A stretch of 64,000 nucleotides of DNA from Siphonodentalium dalli (taxonomy: Eukaryota > Mollusca > Scaphopoda > Gadilida > Siphonodentaliidae). Positions within the stretch are counted from its first letter, which is position 1, and each line of letters begins with the position of its first letter. The notes beneath the pieces were generated by a model that saw nothing but the letters and a program-made list of their open reading frames with translations, made no database searches and was not told where the DNA came from. Position numbers and translations under genes: made by a program. Location of the stretch: positions 170,014,310 to 170,078,309 of the forward strand of contig CP136064.1 in the NCBI GenBank assembly GCA_032622095.1, written 5' to 3'. Below, one piece after another: positions 11,116-22,930 of this stretch.

Positions 11116-12145
11116 CAAGACGTATAGTTCGCAGAATGTGGTGTTACTCCAAACGTTGAAACCTTTGGTTTCACAAGACGTCATGGCAGCGCTTGCATCA
11201 ATTGTGATCACATCGCATGGTCGCAACCACCACTAGACTGTTCTGGTACAGACGTTCCTGAACAGAGAAAACTGCAGGAGGCATAAGATATTAAGTTTTT
11301 TCTAAAAGACATTGGACCTTGCAATTTTTTTCTTCATGTAAAAAAGAAATGTAATATTTCCATAAATCAAACCTCTGACAAAATATGCCTCTTGATTAAA
11401 CTGAATAATGTATAGCATAAAATACAGGACACACATCGTTCAACCCAAACTTAAACTATGCATAGAATCAAATTAATTATTTGTATCTTGGTTATTTCAC
11501 CAAAAAAAACACCTACACATAAAGTTTGCCAGGAGAATAGTGATTAAAGAGCGTTATGGGAGGCCAAATTTACATTTTATAGCCAAGCGTAATGCATTAC
11601 ATCCATCAACATTTTCTTCTCCACAACCGAAAGTCAAAATTGAGTCATATTTGGTGTGGATAATTCCTAGGTACTGGAATTCAGATTTGTTCAAATGGGA
11701 GCATCAGGTCAAATAGGGGCGAGCCCAGGACATAACTCTTTCCTTCAATAGCAATTCTTAAAAGTCTTCCCAAGAGCCTACATGCCTATTTAGTGCCACC
11801 GCACACGCTGCGATTAAAATCGTAAGTGAGGAAAATAGCAGGTCGAGCATCCAATGCGCATGCCCACAATATCGTAGCACTGTTTGATTTTTACCAGGAA
11901 CATCGTGGCGTGACCTTGGCAACGCGCGCGATCGTAGCTGTCACACGACCATTGTCGCACTGGTCATGTTACAAATACCACGAAAAGAAAAAATTCAAAA
12001 ATGGTACAAAGTTCACAAACTTCTTGGACTTATAAAAACGGGGCCACATTGGTGGAGATGTGGCACGACAGGGAGTGCAGGCCTATACCACATATCAGCC
12101 ATCTGCTATGCAGACAACGAGAAGAGGGCTGCCACAGTTGTTGAA
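11116..12145. other. Intergenic stretch, nothing recognised
   Basis: No coding region or clear repeat was found between the retrotransposon end and the 1.38-kb duplication. Open frames at 11826-12196 have no motif. Confidence 0.45.
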
Positions 12146-13522
12146 ACTGATATTCAAATTGAATTCATCCATTTATTTGGGAAATTCATTGGGTAACACG
12201 GTCAACTTATCTGTAAGACACATATAGAGCCCACTAATATTATTTGATATTATGCTTTGTCTTGCCTGATTATATACACATGTGAGCCAACTGGAATGCA
12301 CCATTATCTCAAAGCATATAGCCATGGAGAGCGGTGTGTTCTATGCTCTTACACGCTATTTTGGAATTAACATATACATGTAATACCAGATGCCATCAAA
12401 TATGGCGTACTATACACAAATTTATCTGGAAATGTATATGCTTGGTGTGTCAAAACATCGAAAAACAAAACTATTGAACTGTTGGGCATATATTCCCACA
12501 ATCTACAAACATAAAAACTTCACCAAAATTTCGAAATCTCTATAATATATTCTCACAAGAGATACAAGCTATACCTGGAAGTATTTCCACATCACAGTGG
12601 CTGATTATGCAATGTAAACACCATGACAAGCAAATCACGTCATTAATCACCAACTCCAATAGAGTAGGGATATCAATTTCCCACCATTAAAGTTACAGAG
12701 GGCACAATGCCCACCACATGTTGATTCTGGCATGCAACTGTCTGAACAAGATTAAACCAGTTCCTTCCAGACCACATGTGCTCTGGGTATATAGCATATA
12801 GGAAAACTGATATACTTCACACTCAATGTGTCAGCCCTAGTAAAGCGCTGTTGTAAAGACAGGTCAAGCCATTCTAGGTTGCATATAATATGCAAATACA
12901 TAACAATTTCTGCATCTAAAATGCAACAAATAGGCATAAACTATGCTGGTTTAAACTATGACTGTCACATTACTAACTCATTTGACTCAAAGTGCAAAAC
13001 TTGGGTGTGATACGACCGACTGCTCTAATGAAATAAGCAGCACGATGGAATCTATAAATTCCGAGCTCAGAATACTCATTAAAGTGGCATATCATGTGCC
13101 GAATTATAAAATTGGCACATATCGTGCATGCCCAAAAATATTGGGTGCTTCTGGCCTAGAAAAATCAGGCCAACTACATTTAAAATAGGCATACTATGCC
13201 GATCTAAATTATTACGCGTTTCCTGATGAGATTCCGCGTTATCACTAGTATACTATAGTGAAAAAGTGAATCGAAACATATGCTCAATTTAAAATATGAC
13301 CATCCGGGCAATGTAGGAACATGGGACACAGACCACTAGTCTGTCGGTGATTGTTGAGTATATTTCACAATCAAAAATTAAAAACTTATTTGGTCTCCTT
13401 CATTTTTAAATTCCCCCATGACTTCAGTGATAAATATGTTTCATGGAAAGACAGCGAAAATTATGATTCAGAAGAATAGAACTCGATGTGATGGACACAT
13501 ATATATGTAGTGTATAGTTGCA
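12146..13522 (+). repeat. 1.38-kb direct repeat, copy 1 (hairpin-rich)
   Basis: It matches 16158-17534 base for base with a constant offset of 4012, differing at only a handful of positions I noticed, so the duplication is recent. It has no long open frame with a motif. Many short inverted repeats are visible, for example TAATAT/ATATTA at 12235-12252, TTGCATAT/ATATGCAA at 12879-12895, TGGCCT/AGGCCA at 13152-13172, GGCATA/TATGCC at 13188-13200, TCACTA/TAGTGA at 13242-13261 and ACAGAC/GTCTGT at 13328-13344. Ends are abrupt and show no terminal inverted repeat. Either a non-autonomous mobile element of unknown class or one half of a segmental duplication. Confidence 0.8.
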
Positions 13523-14195
13523 GAGTTTACATACTGTTCATCAGTTGAATAAAACTGGAAGTCATGTTAAATTGCATTTACAATGAATGAGAACACTTTA
13601 GTTGAGTTGCCATAAATGGCCGTAAATTGTCTATATCTCTGTGTGACAAACAAAACAAATCTCTGATACAACCCAAATACAGTTGCTAACCAGGAAATAG
13701 CATAGAGTGTTTAAACAGTGCCTAAGTTAATAAACTCAAGAGGTGTTGGTTGCAGATGTCTATGAGATCTGGGTGATTTTCGACGATTTAGTTTTGCCAC
13801 ATACATGTATTCAAATTCCGTATGGTTGCATTGCCAGCATTTCCAATTCATGAAATATTTTTCTATGAAGGTGCCTGCATCAAGATTTATCAAATGCATC
13901 ATGCATCTTACAACTATCAACATTCAGTTTCTGAACAATTCCCACAGAAATTCCAAACTTTCATTAATAATAGTGACACACTGCATTGTGAAGTTCTACA
14001 TTGTTATCCCTACAACATGGTAATGCAAACGTGTATCAGGATCAATGATATTTGTTTTCAAAGATGTACGGTAAATGACAATACATTCCAATGACTAGCC
14101 ATAATATTGGTAATGTGGATAAAATTGGAGAATTTATACATCAATGTTAAATGAAATTCATTTGCAAAGATATATTCAGGGCTTTTCAACTATTT

Positions 14196-14396
14196 GAAGG
14201 GTATTGTACTCTAAATCCGGCGATCTCCTTTTATATTCAACAAAATATGTGCAACAAATGAATAAAATTGAGCCATGGATTAGTGAAAAATGCACTCATG
14301 TGGTCTATGATTGATGCAAACAGCATGGTAATTATATTGAAAATGGATTTATGACTTGAGTCATAAATGGACAGATTTAATGTACAGTACCCCTTT
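14196..14396 (+). mobile_element. Foldback MITE, shortened copy of the family at 43.6 kb
   Basis: It starts GAAGGGTATTGTACTCTAAATCC and ends GTACAGTACCCCTTT. Its interior (GTGCAACAAATGAATAAA, GAGCCATGGATTAGT, GATTGATGCAAACAGCATGG) aligns in order with the longer element at 43595-43944. The right arm is largely deleted. Non-coding. Confidence 0.6.
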
Positions 14397-14671
14397 AAGT
14401 TAAACTAACATAATAACATTTCTGAGTGAAGGATTGTTTATCAAAAATCTTTCAACTGCAATTCTATCGTATCAAATGTTTCACTTATTATGAGGACACT
14501 ACTGATGATGAATACATTCATTCTTTTAAACTAATAACTTGTTTTATGTACATAAAATGGCCGTGATAGTTATGATAAATTTTTTTTTCAGTTCAATAAA
14601 ATACTTAAATATGAAAATGAGTTCACCCTTTCATAATGGGAGCTACACTGGTACAGCATTAAAGATCATGT

Positions 14672-14738
14672 GCCAGTGCATTCTCATATATGCGAGTCTC
14701 CCATATGGAATCTCGTATATACAACAGAATGCACTGGC
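14672..14738. repeat. Short hairpin element
   Basis: GCCAGTGCATTCT at 14672-14684 pairs with AGAATGCACTGGC at 14726-14738. The interior (TATATGCGAGTCTCCC...CTCGTATATA) pairs too. A related stem, TATATGTGAGGCTCCC/GGGAGACTCGCATATA, lies at about 20493-20525, which suggests a small foldback family. Confidence 0.5.
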
Positions 14739-14995
14739 TTGCAAGGTCAATGGCTTGCATATTTTCAGGAAGCTCCAGTCATGGGAAGGGTTAAAGATGT
14801 CCAATATGATTTTGCATCCCTAAATTATTATTTCTTTTGCTTCAGAAGTAACATTGGTTCTTTAGATATTACAGGCAAGCGGAGTTGATCCAATCTCCAT
14901 GACTATGTAACTGTGTTCTGTGTGATCCTACTTGTTTGGGTGGTCACCATATTATACAAGTTAAAACTGTTTAATATATATAACACTAGCCGATG

Positions 14996-15400
14996 AGCCC
15001 GACATTGTCCGGGCTATTCAAAAACCAAATTTCAAGTCGATAGCTCTACCCAGCCCGACGTTGTCCGGGCTATTCAAAAACCAAATTTCAAGTCGATAGC
15101 TTTACCCGTTTCAGAGATCTGGTCTGCGCATGCGCGAAGCTGGCGTCGCACGGGCTCGGCGACCCGATAAAATTCGTATCCGGGGCAAGATACATTCACA
15201 TACCAAATTTCAAGTCGATAGCTCCACCCGTTTCCGAGAAGCGGGCGCCGCACGGGCTCGCCAATACGACAACGTCCACCGCCTGGTCAAACTACACACA
15301 CGTACCAAGTTTCGTCCCGATCGGTCGAGAATCGTAGATTTGTATAAATGACATACATACAGACAAACATACAGACATACAGACAAACAGACAGAGGTCT
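14996..15400 (+). repeat. Repeat with three copies of a 21-base unit and a GACA-type tail
   Basis: CCAAATTTCAAGTCGATAGC occurs at about 15026, 15082 and 15205. The first two sit in a tandem unit that also contains CCCGACATTGTCCGGGCTAT. The segment ends in an irregular ACATACAGACA/CAGACAGA tail (about 15348-15392), as 3' ends of some LINEs and SINEs do. No coding block was recognised, so it may be a 3' fragment of a retroelement. Confidence 0.45.
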
Positions 15401-15410
15401 TCAAAATATA

Positions 15411-16147
15411 TATGAGATATATTATACAAAAAGAAATAACAAAATGTATTTAACATACACGGGAAACAAATATACTCTACATGTATATGTAACATTTCAA
15501 GGACCCGCTTACCACCGGGTTTGCGCCAGCCTTGGTGTTTGGAAATTCTAAACGAATAAATTACAGCAATTAGAAGATTGAAATCTTCACGTGATTACAC
15601 ACGATAAATAGTAATAAAACTATTTGTACATGTTAATGTACTGTGACATTATTGTCTCGAAGTATAAACTCTTCATCCACAAACCTGAAAATTCCAAACT
15701 GAAATGGCCTGAAAAATTGGTCTACTCTAGCTCTGGAAAGACAATCATTTCCAACTAGCAATGCGTGTGCTCTGTATATAACATATATTATACAAAAAGA
15801 AATAACAAATTGTATTCAAAATACATGGAAAATAAATATACTCTACATGTATATGTAACACTTCAAGGACCCGCTTACCACCGGGTTTGCGCCAGCCTTG
15901 GTGTTTGGAAAATTCTAAACGAATAAGCTTACAACAATTAGAAGATTGAAATCTTCCCGTGATTACACACGATAAATAATGTTAAAACTAATTGTACATG
16001 TTAATGTACTGAGACATTGTCTCGCAGTATAAACTCTTCATCCACAAACCTGAAAATTCCAAACTCAAGTGACCTGCTAAATTGGTCTACTCTAGCTATC
16101 GAAATGGCAAACATTTCCAACTAGCTATGCGTGTGCTTTGTATATAA
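15411..16147 (+). repeat. Two tandem copies of a ~365-bp unit
   Basis: Units lie at about 15411-15777 and 15778-16147, in the same orientation, about 90 percent alike by eye. Both contain TATTATACAAAAAGAAATAAC, GGACCCGCTTACCACCGGG, GCGCCAGCCTTGGTGTTTGG and, near the end, AGCTATGCGTGTGCT-like sequence. No coding content. Confidence 0.7.
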
Positions 16148-16157
16148 ACGAGGGCCC

Positions 16158-17534
16158 ACTGATATTCAAATTGAATTCATCCATTTATTTGGGAAATTCA
16201 TTGGGTAACACGGTCAACTTATCTGTAAGACACATATAGAGCCCACTAATATTATTTGATATTATGCTTTGTCTTGCCTGATTATATACACATGTGAGCC
16301 AACTGGAATGCACCATTATCTCAAAGCATATAGCCATGGAGAGCGGTGTGTTCTATGCTCTTACACGCTATTTTGGAATTAACATATACATGTAATACCA
16401 GATGCCATCAAATATGGCGTACTATACACAAATTTATCTGGAAATGTATATGCTTGGTGTGTCAAAACATCGAAAAACAAAACTATTGAACTGTTGGGCA
16501 TATATTCCCACAATCTACAAACATAAAAACTTCACCAAAATTTCGAAATCTCTATAATATATTCTCACAAGAGATACAAGCTATACCTGGAAGTATTTCC
16601 ACATCACAGTGGCTGATTATGCAATGTAAACACCATGACAAGCAAATCACGTCATTAATCACCAACTCCAATAGAGTAGGGATATCAATTTCCCATCATT
16701 AAAGTTACAGAGGGCACAATGCCCACCACATGTTGATTCTGGCATGCAACTGTCTGAACAAGATTAAACCAGTTCCTTCCAGACCACATGTGCTCTGGGT
16801 ATATAGCATATAGGAAAACTGTTATACTTCACACTCAATGTTTCAGCCCTAGTAAAGCGCTGTTGTAAAGACAGGTCAAGCCATTCTAGGTTGCATATAA
16901 TATGCAAATACATAACAATTTCTGCATCTAAAATGCAACAAATAGGCATAAACTATGCTGGTTTAAACTATGACTGTCACATTACTAACTCATTTGACTC
17001 AAAGTGCAAAACTTGGGTGTGATACGACCGACTGCTCTAATGAAATAAGCAGCACGATGGAATCTATAAATTCCGAGCTCAGAATACTCATTAAAGTGGC
17101 ATATCATATGCCGAATTATAAAATTGGCACATATCGTGCATGCCCAAAAATATTGGGTGCTTCTGGCCTAGAAAAATCAGGCCAACTACATTTAAAATAG
17201 GCATACTATGCCGATCTAAATTATCACGCGTTTCCTGATGAGATTCCGCGTTATCACTAGTATACTATAGTGAAAAAGTGAATCGAAACATATGCTCAAT
17301 TTAAAATATGACCATCCGGGCAATGTAGGAACATGGGACACAGACCACTAGTCTGTCGGTGATTGTTGAGTATATTTCACAATAAAAAATTAAAAACTTA
17401 TTTGGTCTCCTTCATTTTTAAATTCCCCCATGACTTCAGTGATAAATATGTTTCATGGAAAGACAGCGAAAATTATTATTCAGAAGAATAGAACTCGATG
17501 TGATGGACACATATGTATGTAGTGTATAGTTGCA
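16158..17534 (+). repeat. 1.38-kb direct repeat, copy 2 (hairpin-rich)
   Basis: Second copy of 12146-13522, offset 4012. Differences I noticed include C/T at 12676/16688-type positions, GTGTCAG versus GTTTCAG in the middle, and CATGTGCC versus CATATGCC. It begins directly after the tandem pair at 15411-16147 and ends before CAAAAACATGG, where the two copies diverge at once. Confidence 0.8.
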
Positions 17535-18317
17535 CAAAAACATGGCATGGTAGTCCATTGTGGCTTTATGATCAACCAATTTGAAAATAGCAAGCGGATT
17601 AAAGCACAATGTCAGTTGGCTAATCTGTATAAAGAAGTACATGCCGCGACGAATCTCGTACAAGCATGTACTGTAGCTGCCATGTAGTAGCAAACCAATC
17701 ATGCTGCATTTTTAACTAAGTTCCTGGTGTCAACACAAACCAAGTATTAAACCATGACAACAAATTTGTTTTTTAAATGTTACAAGTTATTCCGAATGAA
17801 GATCCTTCATAACAGAGTCTTTGAAAGAAAGAACCCTCTCAATATACTTTTAGAATGCTGAACCTTTGGAATAAAAGTACCATTTGGAATAGCATACATT
17901 CAGAATAGTGAAGCTTCAGAATACCTAACCGGAATAGCATCTCTTCGGAATAGAGACATGACCCCACCTGCTGGCCTCCCCAGAACAATAAATAATTTAA
18001 AAAAATCCATTCATACATGTATGCTGCTTTTCTATCTCTTTGTTTTTGTCTCTGTTTCTCTTCATCTTCTAATGACATTTTCATTTGTTTTATGTTGGCC
18101 CACTCCCGACGATAAGCATTCTGTTGCTTGTGGTAATTATTGTCTTCTCCCACGTCGCGCAGTTTTTTTCCTTCTATTTCGCTGTCTTTCAGGTGGAGTC
18201 TTCCACATTTTCTCACTAGTTAGTATCTTATAGGCAAACTGCTTATAGTACACTGTTTGGCGGTCAGAAAGATATGAGACCAGAAAAGACTTCCATTTGA
18301 TATATACTATAACCACT
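17535..18317. other. Spacer with a possible minus-strand coding remnant
   Basis: On the minus strand at 17839-18216 a 125-codon frame contains a basic, Gln/Arg-rich run (NAYRREWANIKQMKM, EKQRQKQRDRKAAYM), which resembles the basic N-terminal stretches of some transposon proteins. The remainder of the frame is AT-rich and unremarkable. I cannot assign a family, and the resemblance may be compositional. Confidence 0.2.
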
Positions 18318-19657
18318 GTCTAAATATATATACCACACCAGTGCAGATGCACTTAACCGTACATACTTATGGTGGTGCAGAGGTGACCAAAGTTTTCATA
18401 CAACCGTAATCTCAGTGCAACACACACAGAGATTTGCAATGTTCATAATATTTGTTGCACTGATCTGAATTCATAATAAGTAGCTAATCTTTTCTATACT
18501 AGGTGCTGTTACTTCTGAGAAATAGCTTGGGATACATTTAGTATGGCTACCGATTATAGTTGCCTCAACACCACCTTATGGATATATTTGGACTGAAAAT
18601 TACATTTTACAGCATTAAGATGTTCACAAGGTAGCAAAAGAGGTCTGGTCCCAGGACAGCTACATTATTCAAAGACAGGCACCGAACCCCCAAGAGTTGC
18701 CAGGATTTTCATTTTGTGTTTGGCTGGAGATAAGAATATGCTCTGTGCTATGTCTTAAAGGTGATCATGTTGATTACTATCTCCATGTTATGTTGATAGT
18801 TTAGAAGAAACAGCATCTGCTCACAATGATAGCATCAGTTGATAACTTGATACAGATGAAAATTTGTGACACATTGGTACATACCGGTAGATTCATGTAC
18901 ATGTAGTTAAGAGTCTTGATCAGTAATATAAATATTTGAAGAAATTTTCATCCAGCTTTGTGACTTCGCGGTTTGTTAGCATTTATATTGTCTAGATATA
19001 TATACCTGATCCAGTGCAGCCGCGCACTTAACAGCACCTACTTAAGGTGGCGCAGAGGTGATCAAAGTTTCCATACAACCGTAATCTCAGTGCATCACAG
19101 ATTTGCAATGTTCAAAATTATTTGTTGCACTGATCTGAATTCATAATAAGTAGCTAATCTTTTCTATACTAGGTGCTATTATTTCTGAGAAATAGATTAC
19201 GATACATTTAGTATGGCTACCAATAATAGTTTCCTCAACACCACCTTAAAAGTTCCTAGTAAATAGGATAGGATATATTTCGACTAAAAATTCTGGGTTT
19301 TACAGCATTAAGATGTTCACAGTGTAGCAACAGAGGTCTTATTCCAAGGCAGCCACATTATTCCAAGACAGGCACCTGAACACACAAGAGTTACCAGGAT
19401 TTTCAATTTGTGTTTGGCTGGAGATAAGAACATGCTCTGTGCTATGTATTAAAGACGATCATGTTGATTTCTATCTCCATATTAGGTTTATAGTTTAGAA
19501 GAAACAGCATCTGTTCACACTAATAGCATTAGTTGTTAACTTGATACAGATGAAAATTGGTGACACATTTGTACATGTACATGTAGTTAAGACTCAGTAA
19601 TATAAATATTTGAAGAAATTCTCACCCATCTGCGACTTCACAATTTGTTACCATTTA
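18318..19657 (+). repeat. Two tandem copies of a ~670-bp unit
   Basis: Units lie at about 18318-18988 and 18989-19657, in direct orientation and clearly diverged (roughly 85-90 percent by eye). Shared landmarks include CCAGTGCAG, CATACAACCGTAATCTCAGTG, GAATTCATAATAAGTAGC, TTTGGCTGGAGATAAGAA and GAAGAAACAGCATCTG. No coding frame is conserved between them. Confidence 0.75.
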
Positions 19658-20696
19658 TATTCTTATTAACAAACATAAATGTCCATGTTTGTAGCAAAAT
19701 ATGTCTAGTTTTTGGACCGTCTACAGTCGCCTAATTAATACTTGATTATGATATGCAATAATTAAACGCTAATAATTAAACTGAATTCAATCTTATTTAA
19801 ATTCAATCTGATTTTTTATCTCTATCAGAGTTGATTTTGTCATTGTTCACAAGAAACCCAGGATTATTTAATAGTGGCAAATGCAGACAGGCAATATACA
19901 CTACTAAATATGATACTGGCAATCGATATTGTGATGAATAATGTTTGTTTTCGATGTATATAGGTGATTTCCAAAAGCATTCAGGGTCATTCGACTGGGA
20001 TTTGTTGTATCAAGGAAATGCCATTATATTTAGTGACTGATGGGACATTTAAAGTTTGCCTTTATGCAGTAGGCTGCTAACCATCTATAACAATTAGCCA
20101 TTTATCACCACTACCATGTTATTTGGTAACTATTTGGAGATAAAGATAAAATATTGTTTGGCATCTTTTATTATAAAAATATTAAAGATATTATACATAT
20201 ACTTATAAGTGGTTTCCTATATAGTTTTGGGTAAAGCTAATATGTGCTTGTTTGAATTTGTGTCCCGTTAGTGACGTTACGCAATATACCATTAGTCAGT
20301 TGCCTTTATCATGTTGATGTTTTGCTTTGACAGATAAATCCCTGATATGTGGCAGTCAACAAGCGAGATCGGCCTATCGTTTACTTAAATAATGCCGATT
20401 ATTTTTGTATTTATAGATACCTGATAGCTTTTATATATGGTATGGGATTGGCCTAATAATGTTTACCTTGTAAGCCAGTGAATTATCTTATATATGTGAG
20501 GCTCCCTATGGGAGACTCGCATATAAAACAGGATGTTTAAATGTGCAGCAGCAGCACACGGGAGACTCCCTTTATACAAGCGAATGCATTGACACAAGAT
20601 AACTACATCAAAGTTATATATTAATATCCTTTTACTTATTTTTTCCTCCATATGAACCAACTTCAAAACGGAAGAAAGAGATAATCCAGTTTAAAC
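19658..20696. other. Intergenic stretch, nothing recognised
   Basis: AT-rich; the only structure noted is a short stem at about 20493-20525 related to the hairpin at 14672-14738. Confidence 0.45.
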
Positions 20697-22018
20697 CTAA
20701 CCCTTGGAACAAACGTCGCACTACCGACGACTCGAATTCAATTCGAATTAGAACCGAGTTTAATTCTAAATTCGTCTGTTGAAACAAACGTCGCGTTTAA
20801 TTCAAGACGAATCTAAATAATTTCTTAAAATGGCACAAAGCGTTCAAGAGGGTTTTGGTCAAAACGGCTAAAATACGAAGTTATATATCAATTCTAAAAC
20901 GTAAAATTTAGTGACAAAATGTGGATTTTGACTTCCAAGCGACGAAATTAATGTTAATATTTATTCTGAGGAGTGGAATTTATTGGTTTTATATCGCTAT
21001 TTCATAGGTTTTTGAGGTTGGACATGATTCTATGGGTGGTATTTTGCTCTGAACTTGTCTGAAAGAAATCAGGTCCAGTTTATTTTTTATACGAAAACGT
21101 TGTGCCTTTTTAAACAATAGATTTTTAAACAAGTTGAGGTCAACGCGGGATAACACTATTGCGTCAGTATGCCTATCTAAAACCACGTGGTAAAATAAAA
21201 ATGGCGGGCAGGGACGTATAGCTAGAGGGTTTCCGTTGTGGCGTGGCGGCTAATAAATTTGCGGAATTCAATTTGCACCCGCTTGGATGTTCCTTCACAT
21301 GCCTGGATGATAGCCTACTCTGAATGGATCAGTAGACTTGTGGTCACGCACTGGGTGGACCATGGTTCTGCCAGTAGAAGAACAATTAGAGATATGAACC
21401 TGGAAATCCGATCATAGATGAGCACGGTGGGAGAAAAGTTTTGAAATCTGAACATGAAAATCGCAAAAACCTATAGCATCTAGACTGGCCTCAAGCTTTC
21501 CAAGTGCTGAACATTTCCAACCTGACACCCCCACGAAGGTTGGAAAATTTCCAACTAATGACCATTTAAGTTCACAATTATGAACAAAAGCATAAGAAAA
21601 TTTAAACCTATCGTTGATGTGAAATTTGCACACGTCCATGCATATTTGCACTATAGTAGCGGGTATATCCAAACGAAATAAAAAATTATTTAGTGCGTCT
21701 TCTCGCATTTAATTTGAAACAAATGTCGCACTTTCGTCGACTCGAATTCAAATACCACCAAATTAAGTCATAATCGTTGGTGTTTTCCAGTTTCAATTGG
21801 AATTCCCTCATTAGCATATCATTACACAGTTCGTTTGCATTTCTCCGATATAAATTCGAGTCGACGATGATGCGACGTTTATTTCAAACACGGATATCAG
21901 ACTCATCAGCAATTACATTCGTGTTGCCCACACGCATTCTTCGTCGGTAGTGCGTCGACTCGAATTCAAATAATTGAATTCGAGTCGTCGGTAGTGCGAC
22001 GTTTGTTCCGAGGGTTAG
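20697..22018. mobile_element. Inverted-repeat element with nested copies of its own ends
   Basis: The left end CTAACCCTTGGAACAAACGT and the right end ACGTTTGTTCCGAGGGTTAG are near-perfect inverted repeats; pairing continues about 45 bases (CGCACTACCGACGACTCGAATTC). Diverged versions of the same end recur inside: GAAACAAATGTCGCA... at about 21715 facing ...TGCGACGTTTATTTCAAAC ending near 21892, and GTTGAAACAAACGTCGCG near 20780. This looks like a foldback/MITE family that inserted into itself. No target-site duplication was evident and no transposase was seen; the 98-codon minus frame at 21412-21708 has no motif. Confidence 0.7.
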
Positions 22019-22190
22019 AATTCATCTGGTACGAAGTTATAAATATTTAGTAATCATATATATACAGCCACTTCATTAGCAAATGTATTTAAATAGGATA
22101 ATTACATCACAAAAAAGTTCCCATTTTTTTTCGATATATTCAACTCAAATTCCTTTTATTTTGATAAGTTGTTGAGATGGAATTATTTTT

Positions 22191-22930
22191 GTCCCCCCGA
22201 AAAAAAAATTCGGGGGACTATTAAAATAGCCGGTGTACGTCCGTGTGTCCGTCCGTCCGTGCATCCGGAAATGGTTTCCGGATGATAACTTTAGTTTCGG
22301 TTATTAGATCAAAAGCAAATTTCATAGGTGAGTTTATCAGACCAAAATACAGGACAAGTTCGAATATGGATTTGCTCCGCCCATTTTTGCCAGAGTTATG
22401 GCCCTTTTTTACTTAGAATCTTGTAATTTTCTGGTTTCCGGATAACTTCAGTTTGTGTGATCATATCTGAACCAAATTTGGTATGTGAGTTTATCAGCCC
22501 TATTTACAGGTCAAGTTCGAATATGGGTATGCTCCGCCCATTTTTGCGAGAGTTGTGGCTCTTTTTCGACTTGTTTTACTTATAAAATTTCTCACTGTTT
22601 CGGTTTCCGAATGATATCTCAAGTTTGGATCCTTTAATTGCAAATACCGTTTTTATGTGGATCAGTCATATCAAGATACAGGTCAAGTTCGAATTTGAGT
22701 TTGATCCGATGATTTTTTTTCAGAGTTATGGGCTTTTCGAGTTAGAAATTTTTCTTCTAATTTTCTTCATTTTGTGCCAATTTGAGGTTATATTTTGACT
22801 TTAAGAGTTTTTTTAAGATTTGGTTATTTGTATGCATGTCAGTAATGAGACAATGCACAAGTGTCTTATCCATATAGCATACTTCTACAAAGCCTCCGGT
22901 TTGGGGACACTGTGGCCGAGCGGCCTTTTA
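22191..22930 (+). repeat. Bivalve-style repeat: C/G hairpin followed by tandem units
   Basis: It opens with the stem GTCCCCCCGA / TTCGGGGGAC (22191-22218), then GTCCGTCCGTCCGTGCATCC. Three degenerate units of about 160-180 bases follow, each with a TTTCCGGATGATAACTT-like start, ACAGGTCAAGTTCGAAT and GCTCCGCCCATTTTTGC. It ends with GTGGCCGAGCGGCC (22911-22924), which matches the D-arm/box A region of leucine or serine tRNAs. I know this unit style from bivalve gene flanks; it is non-coding here. Confidence 0.6.

Larger units (their letters stand above)
13523..14995. other. Spacer within the duplication, with one foldback element
   Basis: Apart from the element at 14196-14396 and the hairpin at 14672-14738, I see no gene. 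Open frames at 13711-14094 and 14539-14888 overlap one another on both strands and have no motif. Confidence 0.45.

Noticed and set aside
12146-17534. The 1.38-kb repeats as LTRs of a retrotransposon
   Set aside because: They start TG and end CA, but the 2.6 kb between them has no gag, protease, RT or integrase motif, no primer-binding site follows the first copy, and no target duplication flanks the pair.
22905-22930. A tRNA gene
   Set aside because: Only the D-arm word is present; there is no anticodon arm, T-arm or acceptor pairing.
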